Origin: Aurantimicrobium minutum
Lineage (GTDB): Bacteria; Actinomycetota; Actinomycetes; Actinomycetales; Microbacteriaceae
DNA length: 64,000 nucleotides
Assembly (NCBI RefSeq): GCF_029892845.1
Contig: NZ_JARXVT010000001.1
Span: 248,001 to 312,000 of the forward strand
Direction: 5' to 3'
In this document: positions 28,289 through 37,507 of the stretch, in pieces
Position numbering within the stretch: the stretch's first letter is position 1
How the letters are laid out: every line of letters starts with the position of its first letter
The notes under the pieces: generated by a model
What the model was told of the DNA's origin: nothing
What the model saw: only the letters and a program-made list of their open reading frames with translations
Databases searched by the model: none
Position numbers and translations under genes: made by a program

Positions 28289-29251
28289 ATGACCGCCGCA
28301 TCTAAAACCCCGTTCGATGTCATCACCATCGGTCGCGTAGGTATTGACATATACCCACTCCAAGATGGCGTTGGCCTCGAGAAGGTTGAAACCTTCGGCA
28401 AATACCTCGGTGGCTCTGCTACCAACGTTGCTGTAGCTGCTGCTCGTCACGGCCTCAAGTCTGCTGTGATTACCCGCACCGGTAACGACCCCTTTGGTAA
28501 GTACGTTCACGAAGAGCTGCGCCGCCTTGGCGTGAGTGACGAATTCGTCTCTGGCGTTGAGGGTCTCAACACCCCCGTTGTGTTCTGCGAAATCTTCCCA
28601 CCAGATGACTTCCCCCTTTACTTCTACCGCGATCCCATCGCTCCTGACCTCGTGATCAAGGCCAATGAGCTGGACCTGGACGCTATTGCGAACGCCAAGA
28701 TCTACTGGTCTACAGTGACTGGTCTGTCTGAAGAGCCCAGCCGCACGGCACACTTTGCTGCCTGGGAGGCACGTGGCCGCAAGCCATTGACCATCCTCGA
28801 CTTGGACTACCGGCCCATGTTCTGGAAAAACCCCGAAAACGCATCCGTTCAGGTCGCTAAGGCACTTGAGAACGTCACAGTTGCTGTGGGCAACAAGGAA
28901 GAGTGCGAAGTTGCTGTCGGCGAGACCGAGCCACACCGCGCTGCAGATGCTCTGCTTGAGCGCGGCATTGAGCTCGCCATTGTGAAGCAAGGCCCCAAGG
29001 GTGTACTGGCTAAGACCAAGGATGAGACGGTAGAGGTTCCTCCCTATTTCGTTGACGTGATCAACGGTCTCGGTGCTGGGGACAGCTTCGGTGGTGCACT
29101 CTGTTACGGCCTGCTCCAAGGTTGGGGCCTCGAGAAGATCTTGCGCTTTGCCAACGTGGCAGGCGCTGTGGTGGCGAGCCGCCGCGAATGTTCAACCGCC
29201 ATGCCAACGACGGCAGAGGTGGAAGCAATTCTGAAGGAGATTGGCGCATGA
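28289..29251 (+). CDS. iolC: 5-dehydro-2-deoxygluconokinase
   Basis: A 320-residue PfkB/ribokinase-family kinase: DVITIGRVGIDIYPLQ at the N-terminus, GGSATNVAVAAARHG, and the catalytic C-terminal GLGAGDSFGGALCYGL with the Asp base. It phosphorylates 5-dehydro-2-deoxy-D-gluconate in inositol breakdown. ATG 28289 is chosen because it begins the conserved domain; an in-frame upstream ATG (28229) lies within the operator-like sequence. ATGA overlap with the next gene. Confidence 0.92.
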   Translation: MTAASKTPFDVITIGRVGIDIYPLQDGVGLEKVETFGKYLGGSATNVAVAAARHGLKSAVITRTGNDPFGKYVHEELRRLGVSDEFVSGVEGLNTPVVFCEIFPPDDFPLYFYRDPIAPDLVIKANELDLDAIANAKIYWSTVTGLSEEPSRTAHFAAWEARGRKPLTILDLDYRPMFWKNPENASVQVAKALENVTVAVGNKEECEVAVGETEPHRAADALLERGIELAIVKQGPKGVLAKTKDETVEVPPYFVDVINGLGAGDSFGGALCYGLLQGWGLEKILRFANVAGAVVASRRECSTAMPTTAEVEAILKEIGA

Positions 29252-30129
29252 GCACCATCGATTTAGACTCACTGCGCAAGGTTCGTGCAGAAAACCCTGG
29301 CAAAATTGCCGAAGTTCTGGCTAACCGTCAGCGTCGTGAACTCCTGCGTGGCGACGGAAAGCTCTTCATTGTTGCTGCTGACCACCCTGCACGTGGTGCC
29401 CTCGGTGTTGGCAAGAATGACACCGCCATGGCAGACCGCAACGTTTTGCTCGAGCGCTTGGCACTCGCACTTTCTCGCCCAGGTGTAGACGGAGTTCTTG
29501 GCACCCCCGACATCATTGAAGACCTCGCTCTGCTGGGCCTTCTTGATGACAAGATCGTGGTCGGTTCCATGAACCGTGGTGGGCTCAAGGGCGCATCCTT
29601 CGAGATGGATGACCGTTACACCGCCTATGACGTGGACGGCATTGTTGAATCTGGTCTCGACTTCGCAAAGAACCTAGTTCGAATCAATCTCCAGGATTCT
29701 GGTTCTGTCGACACACTCGAAGCAACTGCATTAGCAGTGTCTGATGCTGCAGACGCAGAGCTCCCCATCATGCTCGAACCCTTTATGAGCGAGTGGGTAG
29801 ATGGCAAGATTGTGAATGACCTCTCACCCGATGCGGTCATCCTGTCGATTGCCATTGCGTCAGGTCTGGGTAACTCCAGCGCTTACTCATGGCTCAAGCT
29901 TCCCGTTGTTCCGGAAATGGAACGCGTGATGGCTTCGACAACACTTCCAACACTCCTTCTCGGAGGAGATCCCAATGGCGATGCAGAAGAAACCTTCGCC
30001 GCATGGGCGGCAGCCCTTGCACTCCCCGGAGTGCGCGGACTGGTTGTTGGTCGTAGCCTGCTTTACCCCGCCGACGGAGACGTAGCCTCCGCCATCGACA
30101 CCGCTGCCGCACTGGTTCACGGTTCTTAA
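29248..30129 (+). CDS. Cgl0158-type (beta/alpha)8 aldolase, probable IolJ equivalent
   Basis: A 293-residue barrel protein (LFIVAADHPARGALGVG, then VLGTPDIIEDLALLGLL and VVGSMNRGGLKGASFEMDDRYT). It matches the family found between iolC and iolA in Corynebacterium, usually annotated as a Cgl0158-like or deoxyribose-phosphate-aldolase-like protein. No classical IolJ aldolase is seen in this cluster, so this protein probably cleaves 2-deoxy-5-keto-gluconate 6-phosphate to DHAP and malonate semialdehyde. That step is inferred from position. The start overlaps iolC by four bases. Confidence 0.75.
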   Translation: MSTIDLDSLRKVRAENPGKIAEVLANRQRRELLRGDGKLFIVAADHPARGALGVGKNDTAMADRNVLLERLALALSRPGVDGVLGTPDIIEDLALLGLLDDKIVVGSMNRGGLKGASFEMDDRYTAYDVDGIVESGLDFAKNLVRINLQDSGSVDTLEATALAVSDAADAELPIMLEPFMSEWVDGKIVNDLSPDAVILSIAIASGLGNSSAYSWLKLPVVPEMERVMASTTLPTLLLGGDPNGDAEETFAAWAAALALPGVRGLVVGRSLLYPADGDVASAIDTAAALVHGS

Positions 30130-30163
30130 GTTCTTTTAGAAAACCCCTCACGAAAGAAGATCA

Positions 30164-31660
30164 ATGTCTACTCTTCCCGTAGTTGGCCACTGGATTGATG
30201 GCGCTGAAGTTGTCAGCACCTCTGGTCGCACCGCACCTGTTTATGACCCCGCTCTTGGTGAAATCACCAAGGAGGTAGCCCTCGCTAACCAAGCAGAAAT
30301 CAAGGCAGCAATTGAATCTGCTGCTGCGGCTTTCCCCGCATGGCGTGACCAGTCACTGGCAAAGCGACAGCAGATCATCTTCAAGTTCCGTGAGCTGCTC
30401 AATGAGCGCAAGGGTGAACTTGCAGAGATCATCACCTCCGAGCACGGCAAGGTTCTCTCTGACGCAATGGGTGAAATCACTCGTGGCCAGGAAGTTGTTG
30501 AATTTGCCTGTGGTTTGAACCAGATGCTCAAGGGTGAGTATTCCGAAAACGCCTCCACCGGTGTTGACGTCTACTCCACTCGCCAGCCTCTGGGCGTTGT
30601 TGGTGTGATTTCTCCCTTCAACTTCCCCGCCATGGTTCCTATGTGGTTCTTCCCTGTTGCGATTGCTGCAGGTAACACTGTTGTGCTGAAGCCTTCGGAG
30701 AAGGACCCCACTGCCGCGATCTGGATGGCCAAGCTGTTCAAGGAAGCCGGTCTTCCTGATGGTGTCTTCAACGTTTTGAACGGTGACAAGGAATCCGTTG
30801 ACGGTCTGCTCGAGCACTCTGCAGTTCAGGCGATCTCCTTCGTGGGGTCGACTCCTATTGCTCAGTACATTTACGAAACCGCAGCCAAGAACGGCAAGCG
30901 CGTTCAGGCTCTTGGTGGAGCGAAGAACCACATGTTGGTTCTGCCCGATGCTGACCTCGAGCTGGTTGCTGACTCCGCTATCAACGCAGGTTTCGGTTCT
31001 GCTGGTGAGCGTTGCATGGCCATCTCCGTAATTGTCGCTGTGGAGCCTGTGGCTGATGCACTGATTGAGAAGATCATGGCTCGTATGGGCAAGCTCACCA
31101 CCGGTGATGGCCGTCGCAACTGTGACATGGGTCCCTTGGTTACCAAGGTTCACCGTGACAAGGTCGCTTCCTACATCGATATCGCTATCGAAGATGGTGC
31201 AACTGTTGTTCACGACGGCCGCAACGACACTTTCGATGGTGCTGACAACGGTTTCTGGCTCGGCCCCACCCTGATCGACAACGTTCCTACCTCGTCCAAG
31301 GTTTACACCGAGGAAATCTTCGGACCCGTCCTCTCTGTCGTTCGCGTCAAGAGCTACGACGAGGGTGTTGAACTGATCAACAACGGTGCTTTCGGTAATG
31401 GAACCGCGATCTTCACAAACGATGGTGGTGCTGCTCGTCGCTTCCAGAACGAAATCGAAGTCGGCATGATCGGCATCAACGTGCCCATCCCCGTTCCTGT
31501 GGCGTACTTCTCCTTCGGTGGGTGGAAGAACTCACTGTTTGGAGACACTAAGGCTCACGGTGCTGAAGGCGTTCACTTCTTCACTCGTGGCAAGGCCATC
31601 ACTAGTCGCTGGCTTGACCCCAGCCACGGTGGCATCAACCTGGGCTTCCCCCAGAACTAG
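30164..31660 (+). CDS. iolA: (Methyl)malonate-semialdehyde dehydrogenase, CoA-acylating
   Basis: A 498-residue aldehyde dehydrogenase of the MmsA/IolA group. QPLGVVGVISPFNFPAMVPMWFFPVAIAAGN and the catalytic-cysteine motif NAGFGSAGERCMA are present. It turns malonate semialdehyde into acetyl-CoA and CO2. Ribosome binding site AAAGAAG-like. A strong hairpin follows its stop. Confidence 0.93.
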   Translation: MSTLPVVGHWIDGAEVVSTSGRTAPVYDPALGEITKEVALANQAEIKAAIESAAAAFPAWRDQSLAKRQQIIFKFRELLNERKGELAEIITSEHGKVLSDAMGEITRGQEVVEFACGLNQMLKGEYSENASTGVDVYSTRQPLGVVGVISPFNFPAMVPMWFFPVAIAAGNTVVLKPSEKDPTAAIWMAKLFKEAGLPDGVFNVLNGDKESVDGLLEHSAVQAISFVGSTPIAQYIYETAAKNGKRVQALGGAKNHMLVLPDADLELVADSAINAGFGSAGERCMAISVIVAVEPVADALIEKIMARMGKLTTGDGRRNCDMGPLVTKVHRDKVASYIDIAIEDGATVVHDGRNDTFDGADNGFWLGPTLIDNVPTSSKVYTEEIFGPVLSVVRVKSYDEGVELINNGAFGNGTAIFTNDGGAARRFQNEIEVGMIGINVPIPVPVAYFSFGGWKNSLFGDTKAHGAEGVHFFTRGKAITSRWLDPSHGGINLGFPQN

Positions 31661-31669
31661 TTAGACAAC

Positions 31670-31700
31670 CCTGGCCGGGCGTCGTCTCCGCCCGGCCAGG
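31670..31700 (+). repeat. Perfect 12-base hairpin between iolA and iolB
   Basis: CCTGGCCGGGCG (31670-31681) pairs with CGCCCGGCCAGG (31689-31700) around a seven-base loop. No T-run follows, so it is more likely an mRNA-stabilising or partial-termination stem inside the iol operon than a full terminator. Confidence 0.7.
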
Positions 31701-31729
31701 AACTTTACTCAACGAGGAGCTTGAAGAAC

Positions 31730-32635
31730 ATGACACACACAAACAGTGGTGACTGGTTCTTTGAGCGCACCTCGCTGGCCCGCGATGGCTGGGAATCAGT
31801 CGTCGACAAGACTATTGACGGTTGGAAATACACCGGCATTCGCGTGGCAGAACTTGCCAGTACTTCCGTTCCGTTGGAAGCAGCTGCAGTGGAACGCATC
31901 ATCGTTCCACTGTCTGGTTCCTTTACCGTGACCTACCAGCTCTCTGATGACCCTGGTTCTCACACCCAGGTCCTCGCTGGACGAAAGTCCGTATTCCACG
32001 GTCCAACTGACGTTCTTTACCTGCCTACGGGCACTGATGCTGAAATCTCCGGCACTGGCCGCGTCGCCGTTGCTGAAGCGCCCACAGAGAAGTATTTTCC
32101 TGTGGCCTACATCTCTGCTGAGGGGGTGCCAGTTGAACTCCGTGGGGCCGGTCGGTCGAGTCGCCAGGTTCACAACTTTGGCACCCCCCAAGCATTGGCA
32201 GCTGACCGCCTGATTGTCTGCGAAGTCATTACTCCCGCAGAGAACTGGTCCAGCTACCCTCCTCACAAGCACGACGAGCACATCCCCGGTCACGAGTCTC
32301 ACCTCGAAGAGATCTACTACTTCGAAACGGCAACTGCCAAGGGACTGGATGCACCTGCCGCCGCAGAGCCTTTCGGTTACATGCGCACCTATGCTTCCGC
32401 AGCTGGTCCCATCGACACTCTCGAAGAGGTTCACTCAGGCGACATTGCTTTGGTTCCCCACGGTTGGCACGGACCTTGCGTGGCAGCACCGGGATATGAC
32501 CTCTACTACCTCAACGTGATGGCTGGCCCAGACCCTGATCGGGTCTGGCAGATCAGGGATGACCCCGCTCATGCGTGGATCCGCGAGACCTGGAACGGTC
32601 AAGAGATCGACACCCGACTTCCCTACACGGCTTAA
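31730..32635 (+). CDS. iolB: 5-deoxy-glucuronate isomerase
   Basis: A 301-residue bicupin. The motif SSYPPHKHDEHIPGHESHLEEIYYFE carries the metal ligands, and HGWHGPCVAAPGYDLYYLNVMAGP closes the second cupin. It isomerises 5-deoxy-glucuronate to 5-dehydro-2-deoxygluconate. ATG 31730 has GAGGAG ten bases upstream; the in-frame TTG at 31721 is too close to that site. Confidence 0.93.
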   Translation: MTHTNSGDWFFERTSLARDGWESVVDKTIDGWKYTGIRVAELASTSVPLEAAAVERIIVPLSGSFTVTYQLSDDPGSHTQVLAGRKSVFHGPTDVLYLPTGTDAEISGTGRVAVAEAPTEKYFPVAYISAEGVPVELRGAGRSSRQVHNFGTPQALAADRLIVCEVITPAENWSSYPPHKHDEHIPGHESHLEEIYYFETATAKGLDAPAAAEPFGYMRTYASAAGPIDTLEEVHSGDIALVPHGWHGPCVAAPGYDLYYLNVMAGPDPDRVWQIRDDPAHAWIRETWNGQEIDTRLPYTA

Positions 32636-32658
32636 AGCACCACCCGAAAGGAACCGCA

Positions 32659-34578
32659 ATGACTACCCGTCGCATGACCGTCAGCCAGGCACTGGTTGAA
32701 TTCTTAGGTCACCAGTTCACCGTTGATGGTGACTACCGTGAGCGCACCATCGCGGGCACTTTTGGCATCTTCGGTCACGGCAACGTGGCAGGTATTGGCC
32801 AGGCACTCAAGCAGTTCTCCGTCGACGAGCCAGAACTCATGCCCTATTACCAAGCTCGTAACGAGCAGGGCATGGTTCACGAATCTATTGCCTACTCGCG
32901 TATGACTCGTCGTCGTTCTACCTTCGCGTGTGCAGCCTCTGTGGGCCCCGGTGCCACCAACATGCTCACCGGCGCTGCCGTGGCAACGACCAACCGACTT
33001 CCTGTGCTCTTGCTTCCTTCGGACACCTTCGCCACACGCGTCTCTGACCCTGTACTGCAGCAGCTTGAGCTTCCTCACGACGCCAGCATGAGTGTGAACG
33101 ATGCGTTCAAGCCGCTCTCTCGTTTCTTTGACCGTGTTCACCGTCCCGAGCAGCTGTTCTCTGCTGCCCTCGGCGCGATGCGTGTGCTGACAGACCCTGT
33201 GGAGACCGGTGCGGTCACCATTGCTCTTCCTGAGGATGTTCAGGCTGAAGTCATCGATGTTCCTGCCGAGTTCTTGGCAGACCGTGAATGGCACATTCGC
33301 CGTCCACGTCCAGATGCAGGTCTGATGGCAGAAGTTGCACGTCAGATTGCGTCTGCCCAGCGTCCATTCATCGTTGCCGGTGGTGGTGTCATCTACTCCA
33401 GCGCTGCAGATGCTCTGCGTGAATTCGTCGAAGCAACCGGTATTCCTGTGGGCATGAGCCAGGCAGGCGTAGGTTCGCTCAACTGGGATCACCCCCAGAA
33501 CATGGGTGCTGTGGGGGCAACAGGCACCACCGCAGCCAACCGCCTTGCGGCAGAGGCCGACCTCATCATCGGTATTGGTACGCGCTACAGCGACTTCACT
33601 GCTGCCAGCCGCACCGCATTCCAGAACCCTGATGTTCGCTTCATCAACATCAACGTGGCTTCCTTCGATGCCTTCAAGCACGGTAGTGTTCTTCCCGTTG
33701 TGGCAGATGCTCGTGAATCTCTGATTGAGCTCTCTTCTGTTATTTCTGGCTTCCACATTTCCGCTGACTACGCAGCTGAGGCTGCACGTCAGAAGGAAAC
33801 ATGGGACTTTGAGGTCGACAAGGCCTTCGTAGACCGCGGTTTGGTGCTTCCAAGTCAGACCGAGATCATTGGCGCCGTTCAGGAAGCCTCTGATCCACGC
33901 GACGTCGTGGTTTGTGCAGCTGGTTCGCTTCCGGGCGACCTGCACAAACTATGGCGCGTGCGTGACGACCTGGGTTACCACGTCGAATATGCCTTCTCCT
34001 GCATGGGCTATGAAATCGCTGGTGGTATCGGTGTTGCCCGAGCAGACAAGACTCGTGACTCCATCGTCATGGTCGGTGACGGTTCTTACCTCATGATGAA
34101 CTCTGAGATCGTCTCTGCTGTTGCCGAAGGCATCAAGTTCATCATCGTTCTGATTCAGAACCACGGTTACGCCTCTATTGGTCACCTTTCCGAAGACGTG
34201 GGTTCACAGCGTTATGGAACGCTGTACCGCACCCACGACAAGGACGGTAACAACTTTGAGCAGGGCGAAATTCTCCCCATTGACCTCGCAACCAACGCAG
34301 AGTCCTACGGCATGAACGTGATTCGCGTTGAGCCCACGACCAATGCCATTGCTGACCTCTCCGCTGCCGTGAAGGCAGCTAAGGCCAGCAATGTCGCCAC
34401 CTTGATTCACATCAACAGTGATCCACTTTTGTACGCACCCGACGGTGAAGGTTGGTGGGATGTTCCTGTTGCAGCTACCTCCACCCTGGCTTCAACCAAG
34501 AAGGCACGTGCTGAGTACGAAGAAATCCAAAAAACCCAGAAGCACTACCTTGGTCGTGGCGCATCCGAGAGGAACTAG
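32659..34578 (+). CDS. iolD: 3D-(3,5/4)-trihydroxycyclohexane-1,2-dione hydrolase (ThDP-dependent)
   Basis: A 639-residue thiamine-diphosphate enzyme. QGMVHESIAYSRMTRRRSTFACAASVGPGATNM at the N-terminal domain and IVMVGDGSYLMMNSEI (GDG...N ThDP-Mg motif) at the C-terminal domain are clear. It hydrolyses the trihydroxycyclohexanedione ring to 5-deoxy-glucuronate. ATG 32659 follows GAAAGGAAC; an in-frame ATG at 32575 lies within iolB. Confidence 0.94.
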   Translation: MTTRRMTVSQALVEFLGHQFTVDGDYRERTIAGTFGIFGHGNVAGIGQALKQFSVDEPELMPYYQARNEQGMVHESIAYSRMTRRRSTFACAASVGPGATNMLTGAAVATTNRLPVLLLPSDTFATRVSDPVLQQLELPHDASMSVNDAFKPLSRFFDRVHRPEQLFSAALGAMRVLTDPVETGAVTIALPEDVQAEVIDVPAEFLADREWHIRRPRPDAGLMAEVARQIASAQRPFIVAGGGVIYSSAADALREFVEATGIPVGMSQAGVGSLNWDHPQNMGAVGATGTTAANRLAAEADLIIGIGTRYSDFTAASRTAFQNPDVRFININVASFDAFKHGSVLPVVADARESLIELSSVISGFHISADYAAEAARQKETWDFEVDKAFVDRGLVLPSQTEIIGAVQEASDPRDVVVCAAGSLPGDLHKLWRVRDDLGYHVEYAFSCMGYEIAGGIGVARADKTRDSIVMVGDGSYLMMNSEIVSAVAEGIKFIIVLIQNHGYASIGHLSEDVGSQRYGTLYRTHDKDGNNFEQGEILPIDLATNAESYGMNVIRVEPTTNAIADLSAAVKAAKASNVATLIHINSDPLLYAPDGEGWWDVPVAATSTLASTKKARAEYEEIQKTQKHYLGRGASERN

Positions 34579-34583
34579 CAATA

Positions 34584-35498
34584 ATGGCAAATGATCAAAT
34601 CCGTATCGGAACAGCACCTGATTCATGGGGCGTCTGGTTCCCCGATGACCCCAACCAGGTTCCCTGGGAGCGTTTCCTCGATGAGGTTCAGGCTTCTGGC
34701 TACCACTGGATCGAACTCGGACCCTTCGGTTACCTTCCCACTGACCCCAACCAACTTCAGGATGAGCTCGCAAAGCGCGACCTCAAGCTCTCTGCGGGTA
34801 CCGTCTTCACCGGATTCCACAAGGGCGATGACCAGTGGAAACGTGCCTGGGATCAAGCACTCGATGTTGCTGGTTTGGTATCCAAGTTGGGGGCAGAGCA
34901 CTTGGTTGTTATCCCTGACCTGTGGCGCTCAGATGCAACCTCAGAAGTTCTTGAGTCTCGTGTTCTCGATAATGACCAATGGAAGAAGCTCGCTGCCGGC
35001 CACGACAAGCTTGGCAAGGCGTTGCTTGAGGAATACGGCATCAAGCAGCAGTTCCACTCCCACGCAGATAGCCACATTGGTACCTATCAGGAAGTAGAAC
35101 GCTTCCTGCAGGAGACCAACAAGGAATACACAAACCTGTGCCTCGACACCGGCCACTTCGCGTACTACCTCGGTGACAACGTCAAGCTGATGAACGCTTA
35201 CCCAGACCGCATCGGTTACCTCCACCTCAAGCAGGTTGAGCCCGACATCCTGGCCGAGACCCTCAAGAACGACCTTCCCTTCGCTGAGGCTGTTGCCAAG
35301 GGCGTGATGACCGAGCCTGGTGGCAAGGGTGTTCCTGAGTTCGCTCCCATCATTGAGAATGCAGCAGAAATCAACCCTGAGATGTTCGCCATCGTTGAAC
35401 AGGACATGTATGGCTGTTCGGTGGACTTCCCCTTCCCGATTGCCAAGCGCACGCGCGACCACATCCACAGCTGCACTCACGCAGCACGTTTTCAGTAA
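34584..35498 (+). CDS. iolE: myo-Inosose-2 dehydratase
   Basis: A 304-residue xylose-isomerase-like TIM barrel starting with the typical RIGTAPDSWGVWFPDDP. Conserved NLCLDTGHFAYYLGDN and RIGYLHLKQVEP supply metal ligands. It dehydrates scyllo-inosose to the trihydroxycyclohexanedione used by IolD. It starts five bases after the iolD stop. Confidence 0.94.
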   Translation: MANDQIRIGTAPDSWGVWFPDDPNQVPWERFLDEVQASGYHWIELGPFGYLPTDPNQLQDELAKRDLKLSAGTVFTGFHKGDDQWKRAWDQALDVAGLVSKLGAEHLVVIPDLWRSDATSEVLESRVLDNDQWKKLAAGHDKLGKALLEEYGIKQQFHSHADSHIGTYQEVERFLQETNKEYTNLCLDTGHFAYYLGDNVKLMNAYPDRIGYLHLKQVEPDILAETLKNDLPFAEAVAKGVMTEPGGKGVPEFAPIIENAAEINPEMFAIVEQDMYGCSVDFPFPIAKRTRDHIHSCTHAARFQ

Positions 35499-35524
35499 GA
35501 ATCTTTAGGTAAAGGAGTCATCTC

Positions 35525-36403
35525 ATGGTGAAAATTGCCCTCGACCCCACCCCGTTCCACCACTCGCACGGGCTCATGGAGTTCCCGCGGGTAGCTGCGG
35601 ACTTGGGCTATGAATGGTTGCAGCTCACCCCGCACCCCGACATGATTCCTTTCTTCAACCACCCCAAAGCAGACGACGACTACGTCAAGGCGTTTTCCAA
35701 GGCGTGCAAGGACGCAGGAGTGGGAATTGCCTCCACACTTCCCGTGCTTCGCTGGTCTGGCCCCGATGAAGATGCGCGTGAAGCAGCAGTTCGCTACTGG
35801 AAGCGCGTCATCCGCATCACCGCTGAGCTAGGCGTGGACACCATCGGTACCGAGTTCTCGGGTCGCCCCGAGAAGGCTGAAGAGTCTGAGCGCATGTTCT
35901 ACCGCTCGATGGAGGAAATCGTTCCTCTCGTCGAGAAAGAGGGAATCAAGATCTTCATCGATCCTCACCCAGATGACTTCGTTGAGAACGGTCTTGCTGC
36001 CTGGCGCGTGATTCGCGGAATCAACTCCAAGAACTTTGGAATGGTTTACGTGGCCTCACACACCTTCCACATGCAAGAGGCTCCTCTGGAGATCATGCGT
36101 GCGGCGGGCGACCGTCTAGGTATCGTTCACGTCTCAGACACCATGGATCACAACCGCTCACACGGCCTGCGTTACATCTCGAACCCTCCTGGGAACGCTG
36201 TGCGCGTTCACCAGCACCTCAAGATGGGCGATGGCGACGTGAACTTCGATGAGTTCTTCGGTGGGCTCAAGGAGATTGGCTTCCTCGACAACCCCAACTC
36301 GGTGGTCTGCTCGAGTGTCTTTGCAGAGAACGAAAACGCAGCTGAGGTGGCCAAGTTCCAGCTCGAGACCATCAAGAGCTACATCGCCAAGCAGAACTCG
36401 TAG
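35525..36403 (+). CDS. iolH: IolH-type sugar phosphate isomerase/epimerase
   Basis: A 292-residue TIM-barrel protein (KIALDPTPFHHSHGLMEFPRVAADLGYEWLQLTPHPDMIPFF; IFIDPHPDDFVENG; GDRLGIVHVSDTMDHNRSHGLRY). Gene order after iolE fits IolH, a conserved iol protein whose exact reaction is unsettled. AAAGGAG ribosome binding site. The stop lies four bases before the convergent lacI stop. Confidence 0.85.
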   Translation: MVKIALDPTPFHHSHGLMEFPRVAADLGYEWLQLTPHPDMIPFFNHPKADDDYVKAFSKACKDAGVGIASTLPVLRWSGPDEDAREAAVRYWKRVIRITAELGVDTIGTEFSGRPEKAEESERMFYRSMEEIVPLVEKEGIKIFIDPHPDDFVENGLAAWRVIRGINSKNFGMVYVASHTFHMQEAPLEIMRAAGDRLGIVHVSDTMDHNRSHGLRYISNPPGNAVRVHQHLKMGDGDVNFDEFFGGLKEIGFLDNPNSVVCSSVFAENENAAEVAKFQLETIKSYIAKQNS

Positions 36404-36407
36404 TTCG

Positions 36408-37418
36408 CTACTTCTTCACTTTTGACGTGCTGCCTCGCGCAATCAGCGTGGGGACGAGATCCAGATCATGAGGTGCAGTTTGCGCTGCTTTGATGCGGCG
36501 CAACAGCAGCTTTGCTGCTTGGCGTCCAATTTCGGCACCTGAGTCACTGACGGTGGTCAGGTCTAGAAACTTTGGACCTGCAATCACCGTGTCGTCATAT
36601 CCTGCGACAGAAACGTCCTGAGGGACACGTTTCTTGAGCTTCTTGAGAGCAGCAATAGCCCCAGCTGCCATGAAGTCGTTCGCAGCAAAGATAGCGGTGA
36701 TCTCGGGGTGGACTTTCATTAATTCCAGTGTGCAGTCGTACCCGGTTTCTTCATCAGTTGCCCTGCCTTCACCAGCAAAATAACCGTGACACCCGCGTGC
36801 TTTGGTTTGCGAAAGGAAACCATCAAGACGTTTGTGGGCAGCTCCATCACGTCCGGTGATGTGACCAATGTATTTGTGGCCTAAGTCTGCGAGATGATCG
36901 ACAACAAGTTCTGCGCCAAGCTCATCGCTTCCGGTGACCACGTCAGCGCGTTGAGGGCGGGTTTGACGGCTCCCAATGATGACGTAGGGGATTTCCTTTG
37001 AGCGATCGCTCAGGTTAGAAGGTTCTGCTGCAACGACGAGACCGTCCACCTTCATCGCCAACAGGGCGGAGGCGGCGTCGGAGTGCCTGCTGCGCACTTC
37101 ATGCAGGTCGCTCACAGCGAGGTGGTAGCCCGCTTCATCGAAGATTTCACGAAGTCCTTTGAGTGTCTCAATAAACCAGGTGTTGCTGTAGTCATCTATG
37201 ACCACACCAATCAGACCGGAACTTTTTCCGGCCAAGTTAGAGGCTGCAGCATTGGGCTCGTAGTTGAGCTTCTTAATCGCGGTGAGAACTGCTTCGCGCC
37301 GGGCGGGGCTGACTTGCGGGGAGTCGCGCAGGACGAGAGAGACCAGTGATTTAGAAACACCAGCTAACGCCGCCACTTCATAAATGGTGGGGCGTTTGGT
37401 GGATTTCTGAGCGGTCAC
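36408..37418 (-). CDS. LacI-family regulator in the iol region
   Basis: A 336-residue LacI/GalR regulator: N-terminal HTH (TIYEVAALAGVSKSLVSLVLRDSPQVSPARREAV) with hinge LNYEPNAAASNLAGK, and a periplasmic-binding-like effector domain (AIFAANDFMAAGAIAALK, then VSVAGYDDTVIAGPKFLDLTTV). It lies between iolH and the divergent iolG, so it is the first candidate for iol control. GTG start at 37418. Confidence 0.9.
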   Translation of the reverse strand: MTAQKSTKRPTIYEVAALAGVSKSLVSLVLRDSPQVSPARREAVLTAIKKLNYEPNAAASNLAGKSSGLIGVVIDDYSNTWFIETLKGLREIFDEAGYHLAVSDLHEVRSRHSDAASALLAMKVDGLVVAAEPSNLSDRSKEIPYVIIGSRQTRPQRADVVTGSDELGAELVVDHLADLGHKYIGHITGRDGAAHKRLDGFLSQTKARGCHGYFAGEGRATDEETGYDCTLELMKVHPEITAIFAANDFMAAGAIAALKKLKKRVPQDVSVAGYDDTVIAGPKFLDLTTVSDSGAEIGRQAAKLLLRRIKAAQTAPHDLDLVPTLIARGSTSKVKK

Positions 37419-37473
37419 TTGTTAACTCTCTCACTTTAGGAAATGATTGGCGAAGAGAAGTTACTTTCTCATA

Positions 37474-37501
37474 TTGACTTAACAAAGTCTGAGCGTATAG
37501 T
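37474..37501 (+). promoter_or_regulatory. Promoter of the putative lacI-iolG intergenic RNA, with embedded palindrome
   Basis: TTGACT (37474-37479) and TATAGT (37496-37501) are 16 bases apart, a good sigma-70-like promoter on the plus strand. GACTT-AACA-AAGTC (37476-37489) is an inverted repeat lying across the -35 box and spacer, where a repressor would block it. The palindrome also lies upstream of lacI on the opposite strand. Confidence 0.55.
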
Positions 37502-37507
37502 TTGTAT

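Noticed and set aside
29122-29247. ATG-started extension of the Cgl0158-type aldolase
   Set aside because: It lies wholly inside iolC in another frame; the ATGA overlap at 29248 is the usual coupling seen in this operon.
32575-32658. Upstream start of iolD within iolB
   Set aside because: The stretch is inside iolB, and a ribosome binding site precedes the ATG at 32659.
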